Positions 14,649 to 21,822 of a DNA stretch of 24,389 nt are shown here, piece by piece; position 1 is the stretch's first letter, and each line of letters opens with the position of its first letter. The stretch spans positions 1 through 24,389 of the forward strand of contig CAMORL010000010.1 of NCBI GenBank assembly GCA_946623765.1, read 5' to 3'. A program made the translations under genes and the position numbers. The stretch is from an uncultured Clostridia bacterium (GTDB lineage Bacteria > Bacillota_A > Clostridia > Christensenellales > CAG-138). Below the pieces are notes generated by a model that had not been told where the DNA came from, made no database searches, and saw only the letters and a list, made by a program, of their open reading frames with translations.

Positions 14649-16628
14649 ATGGAAAAGAATAAAAAAGAAAACATCTTCCGTAAGCTCCTTCGCTGGTTTG
14701 TTCGCGGCTTCTTCGGACTCAAATACGAAGAAAAATGGTTCGGCAAGCGGCATAAGGAACAGAAAGAAATCGTCTATAAGAACGGTGTTCCGGACGATTC
14801 CGAACTGATCGTCAGCCCGGGCAGACAGATATTCAACCGCTTCATGGAACGCAAGTTCGCGGTGTTCTCCGTCGTCGTCGTTCTGATCATGTTTGCGATT
14901 GTGTTCATCGCACCGCACTTCATGACAAAATACTATGACGCGTTCACCGAAACGACGCAAAAGGACCTCCCGCCGACGCTCTCTTTCATGAGCGTGCCGA
15001 AAGATCTGCGCGACAACATTAAGATGATCGACAGCTACGGTCCGTACTCCGTCGGTCTTTCGAATGACGGCAAGGTATTCCTTTGGGGTATCGAGCGGAT
15101 CGGCGCATCCGGCGAAACCATGAAAATCCCGGATGAGGTCAAGAATGCCGAGATCGCTTATGTAGCGGCAGGTCAGGACCACGCAATCGCGATCGGCACG
15201 GACGGCAAGTTCTACGGCTGGGGCAGCAATCGTTTCGGTCAGTTTGCCGTTGACGAGAAGATTCTGAACAACCCGAACCTCGAGCCTGTTCCGGACCCGG
15301 TTTTGAACGGTGAACTCGACGTCAGCCACATCAAGAAAGTTTCCTGCGGTTATCAGGCGAGCGCGATTCTGATGGACGACGGGACGCTCTATATCTGGGG
15401 CAATAAGCAGGCTTATTCCAACATGGATAAGTTCATCGGGAAGGACAATATCCAGGATATCGACTTCACGCTGAACTACGTCGTCGGTCTTACCGACAAG
15501 CGGTCGAGCATCTATACCGGAACCAAGGGCCTGTACGATAAGGTCCGCAGCACGATCACGTCCGGCAAAGCGGTCAAGATCAAGGAGTTCCTCGACGGAA
15601 GAACGATCACCGAGATCCGTTCCACGACCACCAACATCTGTCTGCTTCTGGACGACGGCAGCATTGCGCTGACCGGTGACTTCCAGACGGACAGCATTGA
15701 AGTTCCGACCCTTCAGCAGGGCGAATACATCGTTGACATCGAGGCCGGTACGTATCACTACACCGCACTTTCCAACCTCGGTCACGTCTATTCCTTCGGC
15801 GGCGACCATTACCATCAGGCGGAAGCGCCTGCGGTAGACGGCGCAAAGAAGATCTTTGCAGGCGCGTTCCAGAGTTATGCGGTTGACGGAAACGGCAAGC
15901 TGCTGAACAAGTGGGGTCTCAAAGGCTACCTGTTCGGAACCGACGACCGCGGCGCGAATATCGCAGAGCGTGTTATCGCCGGCGGCCGCATCACGATGAC
16001 GGTCGGCGCAATCGCCGTTATCATCGAGATTGTCATCGGTGTTTCGATCGGTCTGATGGCTGGCTTCCTCGGCGGCTGGGTCGACATCTTCCTCATGCGT
16101 GTCGCTGAGGTGTTCAGTTCGATTCCGTTGTATCCGTTCATGCTGATCCTGAGCTCGCTGCTCGCACAGGTATCGATGACGACCGACCAGAGACTGTACA
16201 TGATCATGGTCATCCTCGGTATCCTCGGCTGGCCCGGATTCGCGTACATCACCCGTGCACAGGTGCTTGTCGCGCGTGAATCCGAGTATGTTACCGCGGC
16301 GCAGGCAATGGGCGTCAAGGAATCGAGAATTGCGTTCAAGCACATCCTGCCGAACATCATCTCGGTTATCCTCGTCAACATGACGCTGAGCTTTGCAGCG
16401 TCCATGCAGACGGAGACATCGCTGTCCTTCCTCGGTTTCGGCGTCAACTATCCGCAGCCGAGCTGGGGCAACATGCTGTCCCGTGCAAGTAATGCAACCG
16501 CAGCAATCAACTTCTGGTGGCAGTGGGTATTCACCTCTGCGATCCTCGTCTTCACGACGATCTGCATCAACACCATCGGCGATACGCTGCGCGACGTTAT
16601 GGACCCGAAGTCCACGAACGATAAGTAA
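14649..16628 (+). CDS. oppC: Peptide ABC transporter permease, OppC type, with inserted RCC1-like propeller
   Basis: 659 aa, about twice the normal length (~300). Cytoplasmic head 1-68, first span about 69-90, then DLPPTLSF, where OppC proteins normally run within a few residues to the WxGTDxxGRD motif. Here about 300 residues intervene (124-426) before YLFGTDDRG (427-435) and the usual permease core. The core has an EAA loop near 544-572 (YVTAAQAMGV...LPN) and ends in GDTLRDVMDP. The insert has seven repeats of RCC1 type: a glycine-containing turn, a hydrophobic strand ending in ALS/AIG/ILM, then DG-x-V/L-[YF]-x-WG. Repeat starts are near 124, 169, 228, 268, 320, 361 and 400. Standard topology places the insert outside the membrane. 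A GGAGG (14637-14641) precedes the ATG. Confidence 0.95.
   Translation: MEKNKKENIFRKLLRWFVRGFFGLKYEEKWFGKRHKEQKEIVYKNGVPDDSELIVSPGRQIFNRFMERKFAVFSVVVVLIMFAIVFIAPHFMTKYYDAFTETTQKDLPPTLSFMSVPKDLRDNIKMIDSYGPYSVGLSNDGKVFLWGIERIGASGETMKIPDEVKNAEIAYVAAGQDHAIAIGTDGKFYGWGSNRFGQFAVDEKILNNPNLEPVPDPVLNGELDVSHIKKVSCGYQASAILMDDGTLYIWGNKQAYSNMDKFIGKDNIQDIDFTLNYVVGLTDKRSSIYTGTKGLYDKVRSTITSGKAVKIKEFLDGRTITEIRSTTTNICLLLDDGSIALTGDFQTDSIEVPTLQQGEYIVDIEAGTYHYTALSNLGHVYSFGGDHYHQAEAPAVDGAKKIFAGAFQSYAVDGNGKLLNKWGLKGYLFGTDDRGANIAERVIAGGRITMTVGAIAVIIEIVIGVSIGLMAGFLGGWVDIFLMRVAEVFSSIPLYPFMLILSSLLAQVSMTTDQRLYMIMVILGILGWPGFAYITRAQVLVARESEYVTAAQAMGVKESRIAFKHILPNIISVILVNMTLSFAASMQTETSLSFLGFGVNYPQPSWGNMLSRASNATAAINFWWQWVFTSAILVFTTICINTIGDTLRDVMDPKSTNDK
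15018..15926 (+). repeat. Seven RCC1-like repeats within the permease gene
   Basis: Encodes residues 124-426 of the OppC-like permease. Clear DG/WG repeat cores: DGKVFLWG (140-147), DGKFYGWG (185-192), DGTLYIWG (244-251), DGSIALTG (336-343), LGHVYSFG (377-384) and NGKLLNKWG (415-423); a divergent one is KRSSIYTG (284-291). Spacing is irregular, about 40-59 residues. Seven is the blade number of RCC1 propellers. Confidence 0.85.
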
Positions 16629-16642
16629 AGGAGGAAAAAGCG

Positions 16643-17659
16643 ATGCCTTTATTGGAAGTAAAACATCTTCACACCTTCTTTACGACAAAGAAAGGTATTG
16701 TAAAAGCCGTCAACGACGTTTCTTACACGCTTGAAGCGGGCAAGACCATCGGTATCGTCGGCGAATCCGGTTCCGGCAAATCTGTTTCCGCAATGAGCAT
16801 TCTCCAGCTTCTGGACGGCAACGGCTATATTGAGAGCGGTGAGATTCTGCTCGAGGGCAAGGACCTCACGAAGTACTCGGTGAAGCAGATGCTCGACATC
16901 CGCGGCAACGATATCTCCGTTATTTTCCAGGAGCCGATGACGAGTCTGAACCCGGTCTTCTCCGTCGACAGACAGCTGTCTGAACCGTTCATGATCCATC
17001 AGGGCATGAACAAGAAGGAAGCGCACGAGCACGCGCTTCAGATGCTCTACGACGTTCAGATTCCGAATCCCGAAGTCGTCATCAAGCAGTATCCGCATCA
17101 GCTCTCCGGCGGTATGCGTCAGCGTGTTATGATCGCTATGGCGCTTGCCTGTAAGCCGAAGATCCTGATCGCCGACGAGCCGACCACGGCTCTGGACGTA
17201 ACGATTCAGGCACAGATCCTGAAGCTGATGAACGATCTGAAGCAATCGACCGGCACCGCGATCATCTTCATCACCCACGACCTCGGCGTTATCAACGAGA
17301 TGGCGGACGACGTTGCGGTTATGTACTGCGGTCAGGTCGTCGAGCACGCACCGGTCGACGTCATCTTCCAGGGCAGCGGCGAGTTCTCGCACCCCTATAC
17401 GGAAGGTCTGATGCTGTCGATCCCGCGTCTCGAGAACGAAAGCGACCGTCTCGATCCGATCCCCGGCGTCGTGCCGCATCCTTTGGCGCTGCCGAAGGGC
17501 TGCAAATTCGGTCCGCGCTGCAAATACTGCACGCAGAAGTGCGTCGATGAGGAACCGGAGCTTGTCAATGTGAAACCGAACCAGAAGATCAGATGCTTCT
17601 ATCCGAACAAGGAGGAACGGAACAGTGCCGAACACCAAAAAATTACTGTCAATCACTAA
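16643..17659 (+). CDS. oppD: Peptide ABC transporter ATPase, OppD/DppD type
   Basis: 338 aa, normal length. Walker A GESGSGKS (40-47), Q-loop Q96 (IFQEPMTSLNP), signature LSGGMRQR (154-161), Walker B ILIADE (D178, E179), H-loop H212. The C-terminal oligopeptide-ATPase extension has a cysteine cluster (C287, C293, C296, C300, C318), which in relatives binds an iron-sulfur cluster. It powers import together with the OppF-like subunit. AAAGGAGG (16627-16634) overlaps the preceding stop and is 8 nt before the ATG. The last 35 nt overlap the next gene, so translation is probably coupled. Confidence 0.96.
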   Translation: MPLLEVKHLHTFFTTKKGIVKAVNDVSYTLEAGKTIGIVGESGSGKSVSAMSILQLLDGNGYIESGEILLEGKDLTKYSVKQMLDIRGNDISVIFQEPMTSLNPVFSVDRQLSEPFMIHQGMNKKEAHEHALQMLYDVQIPNPEVVIKQYPHQLSGGMRQRVMIAMALACKPKILIADEPTTALDVTIQAQILKLMNDLKQSTGTAIIFITHDLGVINEMADDVAVMYCGQVVEHAPVDVIFQGSGEFSHPYTEGLMLSIPRLENESDRLDPIPGVVPHPLALPKGCKFGPRCKYCTQKCVDEEPELVNVKPNQKIRCFYPNKEERNSAEHQKITVNH

Positions 17660-19229
17660 CCTGAAGAAGTACTTCCCGGTTGCGAAAACCTCCATCTTCC
17701 AGAAGAAGCGTCTGTACGTTCGTGCGAACGAAGATATCACGATCGATATCTATGAAGGCGAAACGCTCGGTATCGTCGGTGAGTCCGGCTGCGGAAAGTC
17801 GACTCTCGGCCGTGTTCTGCTGCAGCTCTATCCGCAGACCGCAGGTTGTACGCTGTATTACGGCACGACCATCGACGAGATGACGCCTGCGTATGTGATC
17901 GACACGATCAGCAACGACAGGAAGTATCGTGAACGTCTGAAGAAAGCGATCGCGAAAGCGGACGAGATGAAGAAGAAGGTTGAGGAAGCCGGCGGCGAAG
18001 ACGCTGCAGATTCCTATCTGCTGCAGGAAAGCAACATTGCCGAATGCGAAGTCCAGACGCACCTCAGCAACATCGTCAAGATTCTCGGCGGTTTCTTTGC
18101 AAAAGATGATCCCGAAGCGCGCAGTCTGATGATAGAGCGCTATAACGAGAACAAGAGACGGAAAGCGCTTGTCGAGCGCCGTAAGAACGAAAAGGTCAGC
18201 TTCGAGCACTATGAGCATATGCTCAGCGAAGCGCCCGAAAACAAGAAGGCGGCGATCGAGAGCAAGAAGGCAAAAGCGGAAGCCTCTCTGAAGAGAACGG
18301 ACGAAGCCATTGCCGTAATGGATCAGAAGGTTGCGGAACTTCAGACAAAGCTCGACGCTGTCAAGGCGAAATATGCGGGCGATCCCGAATTCGACAAGTA
18401 TGAAGCGATGCTGGATAACGGTATCGACCTCGCACGTCTGAGCTATGCCGAAATGCGTACGCTGCGCAAGGACCTGCAGATCATCTTCCAGGACCCGTAC
18501 TCCAGCCTGAATCCGCGTTTCACGGTCGGTCAGATCATCGAGGAAGGTCTTGTTACACACAAGTTCTTCAAGCACGGCTCGTCGAAGCTGCGTCAGTACA
18601 TCGTCGATACGATGGAAAAGTGCGGTCTGCAGGAATACATGCTGCACCGCTATCCGCACCAGTTCTCCGGCGGTCAGCGTCAGCGTATCTGCATCGCGCG
18701 TGCGCTCGCGGTTCAGCCGAAGTTCGTTGTCTGCGACGAATGTGTATCCGCTCTGGACGTTTCCATTCAGTCGCAGATCATCAACCTGCTGCAGGAACTG
18801 AAAGAAAAACAGCATCTGACGTACATGTTCATTTCGCATGACCTGTCCGTCGTCAAGTTCATTTCCGACCGTATTGCGGTCATGTACCTCGGCAACATCG
18901 TGGAGCTGTCCGACAAGAAGACGATCTTCAACGATCCGCGCCATCCGTACACGGTCGCGCTGCTGTCCTCCATTCCGACCACGGAAGAGGGCTCCGCAGA
19001 CAAGGAGCGCATCATTCTCGAAGGCAACATCCCGAGCCCGGTCAACCCGCCGGCAGGCTGCAAGTTCTGCACGCGCTGCTATATGGCGCAGGATAAGTGC
19101 CGCAGAGTCGCGCCGCCGCTCGTTGAGATCGAGCCGGGTCACTTCTGCGCATGCCACTTCCCGGAGCGGAAGATCGACGAGAACAAGAACTTCCTGTTCG
19201 AAGTCAAGACCACAAAGTCTGAGGCATAA
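17625..19229 (+). CDS. oppF: Peptide ABC transporter ATPase, OppF type, with large coiled-coil insertion
   Basis: 534 aa versus the usual 310-340. Walker A GESGCGKS (52-59), signature FSGGQRQR (347-354), Walker B with D371-E372, H-loop H405 and the C-terminal cysteine cluster (C479, C482, C485, C492, C508, C510) are all intact, so it should be active. Between Walker A and the Q-loop (IIFQDPYSSLNPR, Q289) there are about 175 extra residues (about 85-275). They are rich in Lys, Glu and Ala with heptad-like segments (about 100-122 and 165-250), as expected for a helical hairpin. The insertion sits on the arm of the nucleotide-binding domain that faces the cytoplasm (inference). It starts with GTG at 17625 behind AAGGAGG (17609-17615), inside the oppD-like gene. 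Confidence 0.95.
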   Translation: MPNTKKLLSITNLKKYFPVAKTSIFQKKRLYVRANEDITIDIYEGETLGIVGESGCGKSTLGRVLLQLYPQTAGCTLYYGTTIDEMTPAYVIDTISNDRKYRERLKKAIAKADEMKKKVEEAGGEDAADSYLLQESNIAECEVQTHLSNIVKILGGFFAKDDPEARSLMIERYNENKRRKALVERRKNEKVSFEHYEHMLSEAPENKKAAIESKKAKAEASLKRTDEAIAVMDQKVAELQTKLDAVKAKYAGDPEFDKYEAMLDNGIDLARLSYAEMRTLRKDLQIIFQDPYSSLNPRFTVGQIIEEGLVTHKFFKHGSSKLRQYIVDTMEKCGLQEYMLHRYPHQFSGGQRQRICIARALAVQPKFVVCDECVSALDVSIQSQIINLLQELKEKQHLTYMFISHDLSVVKFISDRIAVMYLGNIVELSDKKTIFNDPRHPYTVALLSSIPTTEEGSADKERIILEGNIPSPVNPPAGCKFCTRCYMAQDKCRRVAPPLVEIEPGHFCACHFPERKIDENKNFLFEVKTTKSEA

Positions 19230-19231
19230 GA

Positions 19232-19411
19232 ATGCGAACCTCGGAAGAGAACCGAAAAGAACTGCTGGACGAGGACGAGGTGCAGCTTGAAAAGCACGAT
19301 ATGCTGGCAATGTGGATCTCCGGGATCCTGACAGTCGCACTTCCGTGTCTGGCGCTGATCCTCCTGATCGTCGGCGTCACGTTCCTCTTCTTCGGAGGAT
19401 GCCATTCATAA
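19232..19411 (+). CDS. Small single-span membrane protein, 59 aa, last gene of the peptide-transport operon
   Basis: Family not recognised. A strongly charged N-terminus of about 27 residues (MRTSEENRKELLDEDEVQLE...) precedes one long hydrophobic span (about 28-55, from WISGILTVALP to FLFF) and a short GGCHS end. The ATG lies 2 nt after the ATPase stop, with GAGG (19221-19224) 7 nt upstream, and a strong terminator follows 23 nt after the stop. That position between the ATPase gene and the terminator, and a sequence that reads well as a membrane anchor, support it being a gene. It may be an accessory subunit of the importer (inference from position only). Confidence 0.75.
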   Translation: MRTSEENRKELLDEDEVQLEKHDMLAMWISGILTVALPCLALILLIVGVTFLFFGGCHS

Positions 19412-19434
19412 ACCGCAGCAATGCAAAACAGCAG

Positions 19435-19467
19435 CAGAGCCGAGCGATTCGTTCGGCTCTGTTTTTA
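19435..19467 (+). terminator. Terminator of the peptide-transport operon
   Basis: 12-bp stem (19435-19446 with 19450-19461, one G-U pair), 3-nt loop, then TTTTTAT. It ends the unit that starts at the promoter at 10992. Confidence 0.92.
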
Positions 19468-19736
19468 TCTTTCAACACGACTGTGATGCAGCCGTCACAA
19501 AACAGAAGATGCGATAATGACAATACGGAAAGCATCGAACGGATCGTGTCGGAGATGCGAACTATGCAAGGCTGCACGGCACGGCGTTGACGCAGAACGG
19601 ATTCGAAAGATACCGGAAATCCTCTTTGCGACCCGCCTTTGGGAGAACCGGACGTTTGAAAGGGACAAAAAACGGACAGGGCTGCGAAGAACAGCGGTTC
19701 TTCCGAAAAATCTTTTGCGGAAATCAAACTTTTTCG
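19468..19736. other. Non-coding gap, nothing recognised
   Basis: Between the transport-operon terminator and the rpmG promoter. Short open frames exist on both strands but lack ribosome binding sites and recognisable protein. No tRNA-like arms (no GGTTCGA-type loop with matching stem) and no riboswitch were recognised. Confidence 0.6.
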
Positions 19737-19765
19737 TTGACAAACCGCGAGGGTTGTGATAACTT
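19737..19765 (+). promoter_or_regulatory. Promoter of the rpmG-secE-nusG-rplK-rplA unit
   Basis: A perfect TTGACA (19737-19742), a 17-bp spacer, then a weak TAACTT (19760-19765) that is helped by a TGA just before it (extended -10). The start would be near 19772. Confidence 0.65.
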
Positions 19766-19774
19766 ATTCAAGGT

Positions 19775-19797
19775 GCCCCCGTTGGGGGCTCGTTTTT
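19775..19797 (+). promoter_or_regulatory. Hairpin at the 5' end of the rpmG transcript (attenuator or mRNA-stabilising stem)
   Basis: GCCCCC (19775-19780), a GTT loop, GGGGGC (19784-19789), then TCGTTTTTG. It begins about 3 nt after the predicted start site. The T-run would let it act as a terminator; equally it may protect the 5' end. No alternative antiterminator pairing was obvious. Confidence 0.55.
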
Positions 19798-19825
19798 GAT
19801 GGATATTTTTTAGGAGGAGCATACA

Positions 19826-19975
19826 ATGCGCGTTAAGATCACTTTGGCCTGCACCGAATGCAAGCAGAGAAATTACAACACGTTCAAGAACAAGAAGAAC
19901 GACCCCGATCGTCTTGAGTTCAACAAGTACTGCCGTTTCTGCCGCAAGCACACGCTTCACAGAGAGTCCAAGTAA
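19826..19975 (+). CDS. rpmG: 50S ribosomal protein L33
   Basis: 49 aa, normal length for L33 of the large ribosomal subunit. Seen: [17 protein letters not shown] at the start and [15 protein letters not shown] at the end. Cysteines 9, 12, 36 and 39 show the zinc-binding form. AGGAGGAG (19812-19819) lies 6 nt before the ATG. It opens the conserved rpmG-secE-nusG order of Bacillota; secE follows after 12 nt. Confidence 0.97.
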   Translation: MRVKITLACTECKQRNYNTFKNKKNDPDRLEFNKYCRFCRKHTLHRESK

Positions 19976-19987
19976 CGGGAGAGAACC

Positions 19988-20689
19988 ATGGCTAACGTAC
20001 AGGATCTGAAAGCACAGAAAGCGGAAAAGACGCTGCGTCTTATGACCGTTCTGCTGCTGGTTGTCGGGATCGTAACGCTTGCGGTTTCGATTTTTGATAT
20101 GGTGAGCGGCTTCTCGCTGCTCAGACTGTTTGACGCAAAAGCGGCGGAGACAGCGGAAGCTGTCGACACGAATCACGGCGGACTGATCGTTGCGTATATT
20201 ATGCTGACGGTTGCGGCGGCTCTGCTGATCTTCGGCACGGTCTCGCATCTTTGGAAGAAGAATTACCGCGTGTTCCAGGGCACCTGCATTGCGGCGATCC
20301 TCTTTTCCCTGTTCCCGCTGATCGTATTTGCGGTCAACATCGGTTCGCATCTCTTTGCACTGATTCACGCTCTGCTCGCACTTGCGATCATCGTTCTCGC
20401 GATCTTTGCAATGAAGTCGCGCTGGCAGGTCTACATCAAGGAGATGACCGGCGAAGTCAAAAAGCTCACGTGGCTCAACATGAAAGAGCTCGTGAAGGCT
20501 ACGGCTGTCGTTCTGGTGTTCGTCCTTGCGTTCGCACTGCTCATCTACGTGCTGGATCTGATCTTCTATACGCCGGTCGATTGGCTGCTCAAATCCGGCA
20601 ACAAGGCGGAAACTGCAACGACGACAGACGTGCAGCCGAACGAAGCGCCTGAGATCGATACGACGGAAGGCACGGAGAACAACGGTTAA
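19988..20689 (+). CDS. secE: SecE preprotein translocase subunit with extra N-terminal membrane domain
   Basis: 233 aa, where Bacillota SecE is usually about 60-80. The SecE core is at 149-200: an amphipathic helix with the conserved YIKEMTGEVKKLTWLN, then one span (about 171-193). It is the part that clamps SecY in the secretion channel. Before it lie about 148 residues with four further likely spans (about 19-38, 66-84, 97-116, 120-141), matching no family I recognise. A 30-residue acidic, Thr-rich tail follows. One continuous frame starts at the ATG 19988 behind GGGAGAG, so it is not two genes. Gene order (rpmG, secE, nusG) confirms identity. Confidence 0.93.
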   Translation: MANVQDLKAQKAEKTLRLMTVLLLVVGIVTLAVSIFDMVSGFSLLRLFDAKAAETAEAVDTNHGGLIVAYIMLTVAAALLIFGTVSHLWKKNYRVFQGTCIAAILFSLFPLIVFAVNIGSHLFALIHALLALAIIVLAIFAMKSRWQVYIKEMTGEVKKLTWLNMKELVKATAVVLVFVLAFALLIYVLDLIFYTPVDWLLKSGNKAETATTTDVQPNEAPEIDTTEGTENNG

Positions 20690-20694
20690 AGCTC

Positions 20695-21306
20695 ATGAGT
20701 CAGGAAACGAAAGGAAACGTTGTAGGCCAGGAGACGAAATGGTTCGTGGTTCATACCTATTCCGGGTATGAAAACAAGGTCAAGGAAGACCTCATCAAAG
20801 CCGTCGACAATGCGGGACTTTCGGATATCATTCTGGACGTCATGTATCCGACGGAGGAGACCATTGAGATCCAGCCCAACGGAAAACGGAAAACCGTAAC
20901 GCGGAAGATCTATCCCGGTTACGTCATGGTCAAACTGATCGTCGACGTCATCGAGGAACAGCGTCCCGAGGAAAAGGGCGGCGGTGTATCGCGCACGCTG
21001 AAGATGAACCCGCGCGCATGGTACATCATCCGCAACACCCGCGGTGTAACCGGCTTTGTGGGTCCGGGAAGCCAGCCGGTGCCGCTGAAGGACGAAGAGG
21101 TCGTGGCGATGGGCGTCGAGCGCATCCCGATCGTCCTCAACATCGAAGTCGGCGAAACGGTCCGTGTCGTCTCCGGTCCGCTTGAAAACTTCCTCGGCAA
21201 GGTCGAAAAGATCGATCCCGAACGCCAGAAGGTCAAGCTCACCGTGTCCATGTTCGGCAGGGAAACGCCGGTCGAACTGGATTTCATCCAGGTACAGAAA
21301 ATTTAA
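20695..21306 (+). CDS. nusG: Transcription termination/antitermination factor NusG
   Basis: 203 aa. NGN domain from about residue 15 (KWFVVHTYSGYENKVKEDL) to about 135, including YPGYVMVKL and GFVGPGSQPVPL. The KOW domain is at about 150-200 (VRVVSGPLENFLGKVEKID). NusG binds the clamp of RNA polymerase and affects pausing and termination. It has a 14-residue hydrophilic N-terminal extension and a slightly long loop (EEQRPEEKGGGV) in NGN. The ATG is 5 nt after the secE stop with no Shine-Dalgarno; no other in-frame start precedes the conserved core, so coupled translation from secE is likely. Confidence 0.97.
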   Translation: MSQETKGNVVGQETKWFVVHTYSGYENKVKEDLIKAVDNAGLSDIILDVMYPTEETIEIQPNGKRKTVTRKIYPGYVMVKLIVDVIEEQRPEEKGGGVSRTLKMNPRAWYIIRNTRGVTGFVGPGSQPVPLKDEEVVAMGVERIPIVLNIEVGETVRVVSGPLENFLGKVEKIDPERQKVKLTVSMFGRETPVELDFIQVQKI

Positions 21307-21351
21307 AGCGGAGAACGCTTTAAATGTGGAAGGGGAGGCACCCCGTACCAC
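21302..21351 (+). promoter_or_regulatory. rplK leader: hairpin plus L1-binding-site-like element
   Basis: A perfect 9-bp hairpin (21302-21310 with 21316-21324) overlaps the nusG stop. Right after it, GTGG (21326-21329) pairs with CCAC (21348-21351) around an asymmetric internal loop (AA / GTA) and an inner GGGG/CCCC stem. This resembles the 23S rRNA site for L1, which L1 uses on the rplKA mRNA for feedback control in other bacteria. Confidence 0.65.
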
Positions 21352-21383
21352 AACTATAAATCAAAACTATAGGAGAAACAGCA

Positions 21384-21809
21384 ATGGCAAAGAAAATCAC
21401 AGGTTATGTGAAGCTGCAGATCCCCGCCGGCAAGGCAACTCCGGCACCGCCCGTAGGTCCTGCTCTGGGCCAGCACGGCGTCAACATCATGGGTTTCTGC
21501 AAAGAGTTCAATGAGCGCACGAACAAGCAGGCGGGTCTGATTATCCCCGTCGTGATCACGGTTTACGCGGATCACAGCTTCACGTTCATCACCAAGACGC
21601 CGCCGGCGGCAGTCCTCATCAAGAAGGCTTGCGGTCTCGAGAAGGCGTCCGGCGTTCCGAACAAGACCAAGGTCGCAAAGATCACCAAGGCACAGGTCCG
21701 CGAGATTGCGGAGCTCAAGATGCCCGACCTCAACGCAGCTTCCGTGGAAACTGCAATGAGCATGGTCGCAGGCACCGCTCGTTCGATGGGCGTTGTCGTC
21801 GAGGACTGA
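21384..21809 (+). CDS. rplK: 50S ribosomal protein L11
   Basis: 141 aa, full length. Seen: [42 protein letters not shown], and near the end the L11 C-terminal rRNA-binding domain with [13 protein letters not shown]11 forms the GTPase-associated stalk base of the large subunit. The ATG at 21384 is preceded by TAGGAGA about 8 nt upstream. rplA follows after 13 nt; the L1-site-like leader just upstream suggests feedback control of both. Confidence 0.98.
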   Translation: MAKKITGYVKLQIPAGKATPAPPVGPALGQHGVNIMGFCKEFNERTNKQAGLIIPVVITVYADHSFTFITKTPPAAVLIKKACGLEKASGVPNKTKVAKITKAQVREIAELKMPDLNAASVETAMSMVAGTARSMGVVVED

Positions 21810-21822
21810 GGAGGAACGAACG

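Noticed and set aside
14091..16343. Long open frame on the minus strand opposite the propeller-containing permease (similar ones at 263-1909 +, 3513-4808 -, 11112-13451 - and 17649-19340 -)
   Set aside because: They mirror real genes in the antisense phase that favours open frames in GC-rich codon use; no ribosome binding site, no recognisable domains, and the products are Arg/Val/Asp-rich shadows.
19540..19640. tRNA gene in front of rpmG, a place where Bacillota often have one
   Set aside because: A TTCGAAA near 19602 tempted, but no flanking stem, anticodon arm or acceptor stem could be formed.
19517..19759. Possible small protein genes in the gap before rpmG
   Set aside because: No Shine-Dalgarno, atypical Arg-rich composition, and the frames run into the rpmG promoter.
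19988..20689. secE as two genes fused by a frameshift or missed stop
   Set aside because: A single uninterrupted frame with a good start behind a Shine-Dalgarno; no internal ATG with a ribosome binding site just before the SecE core.
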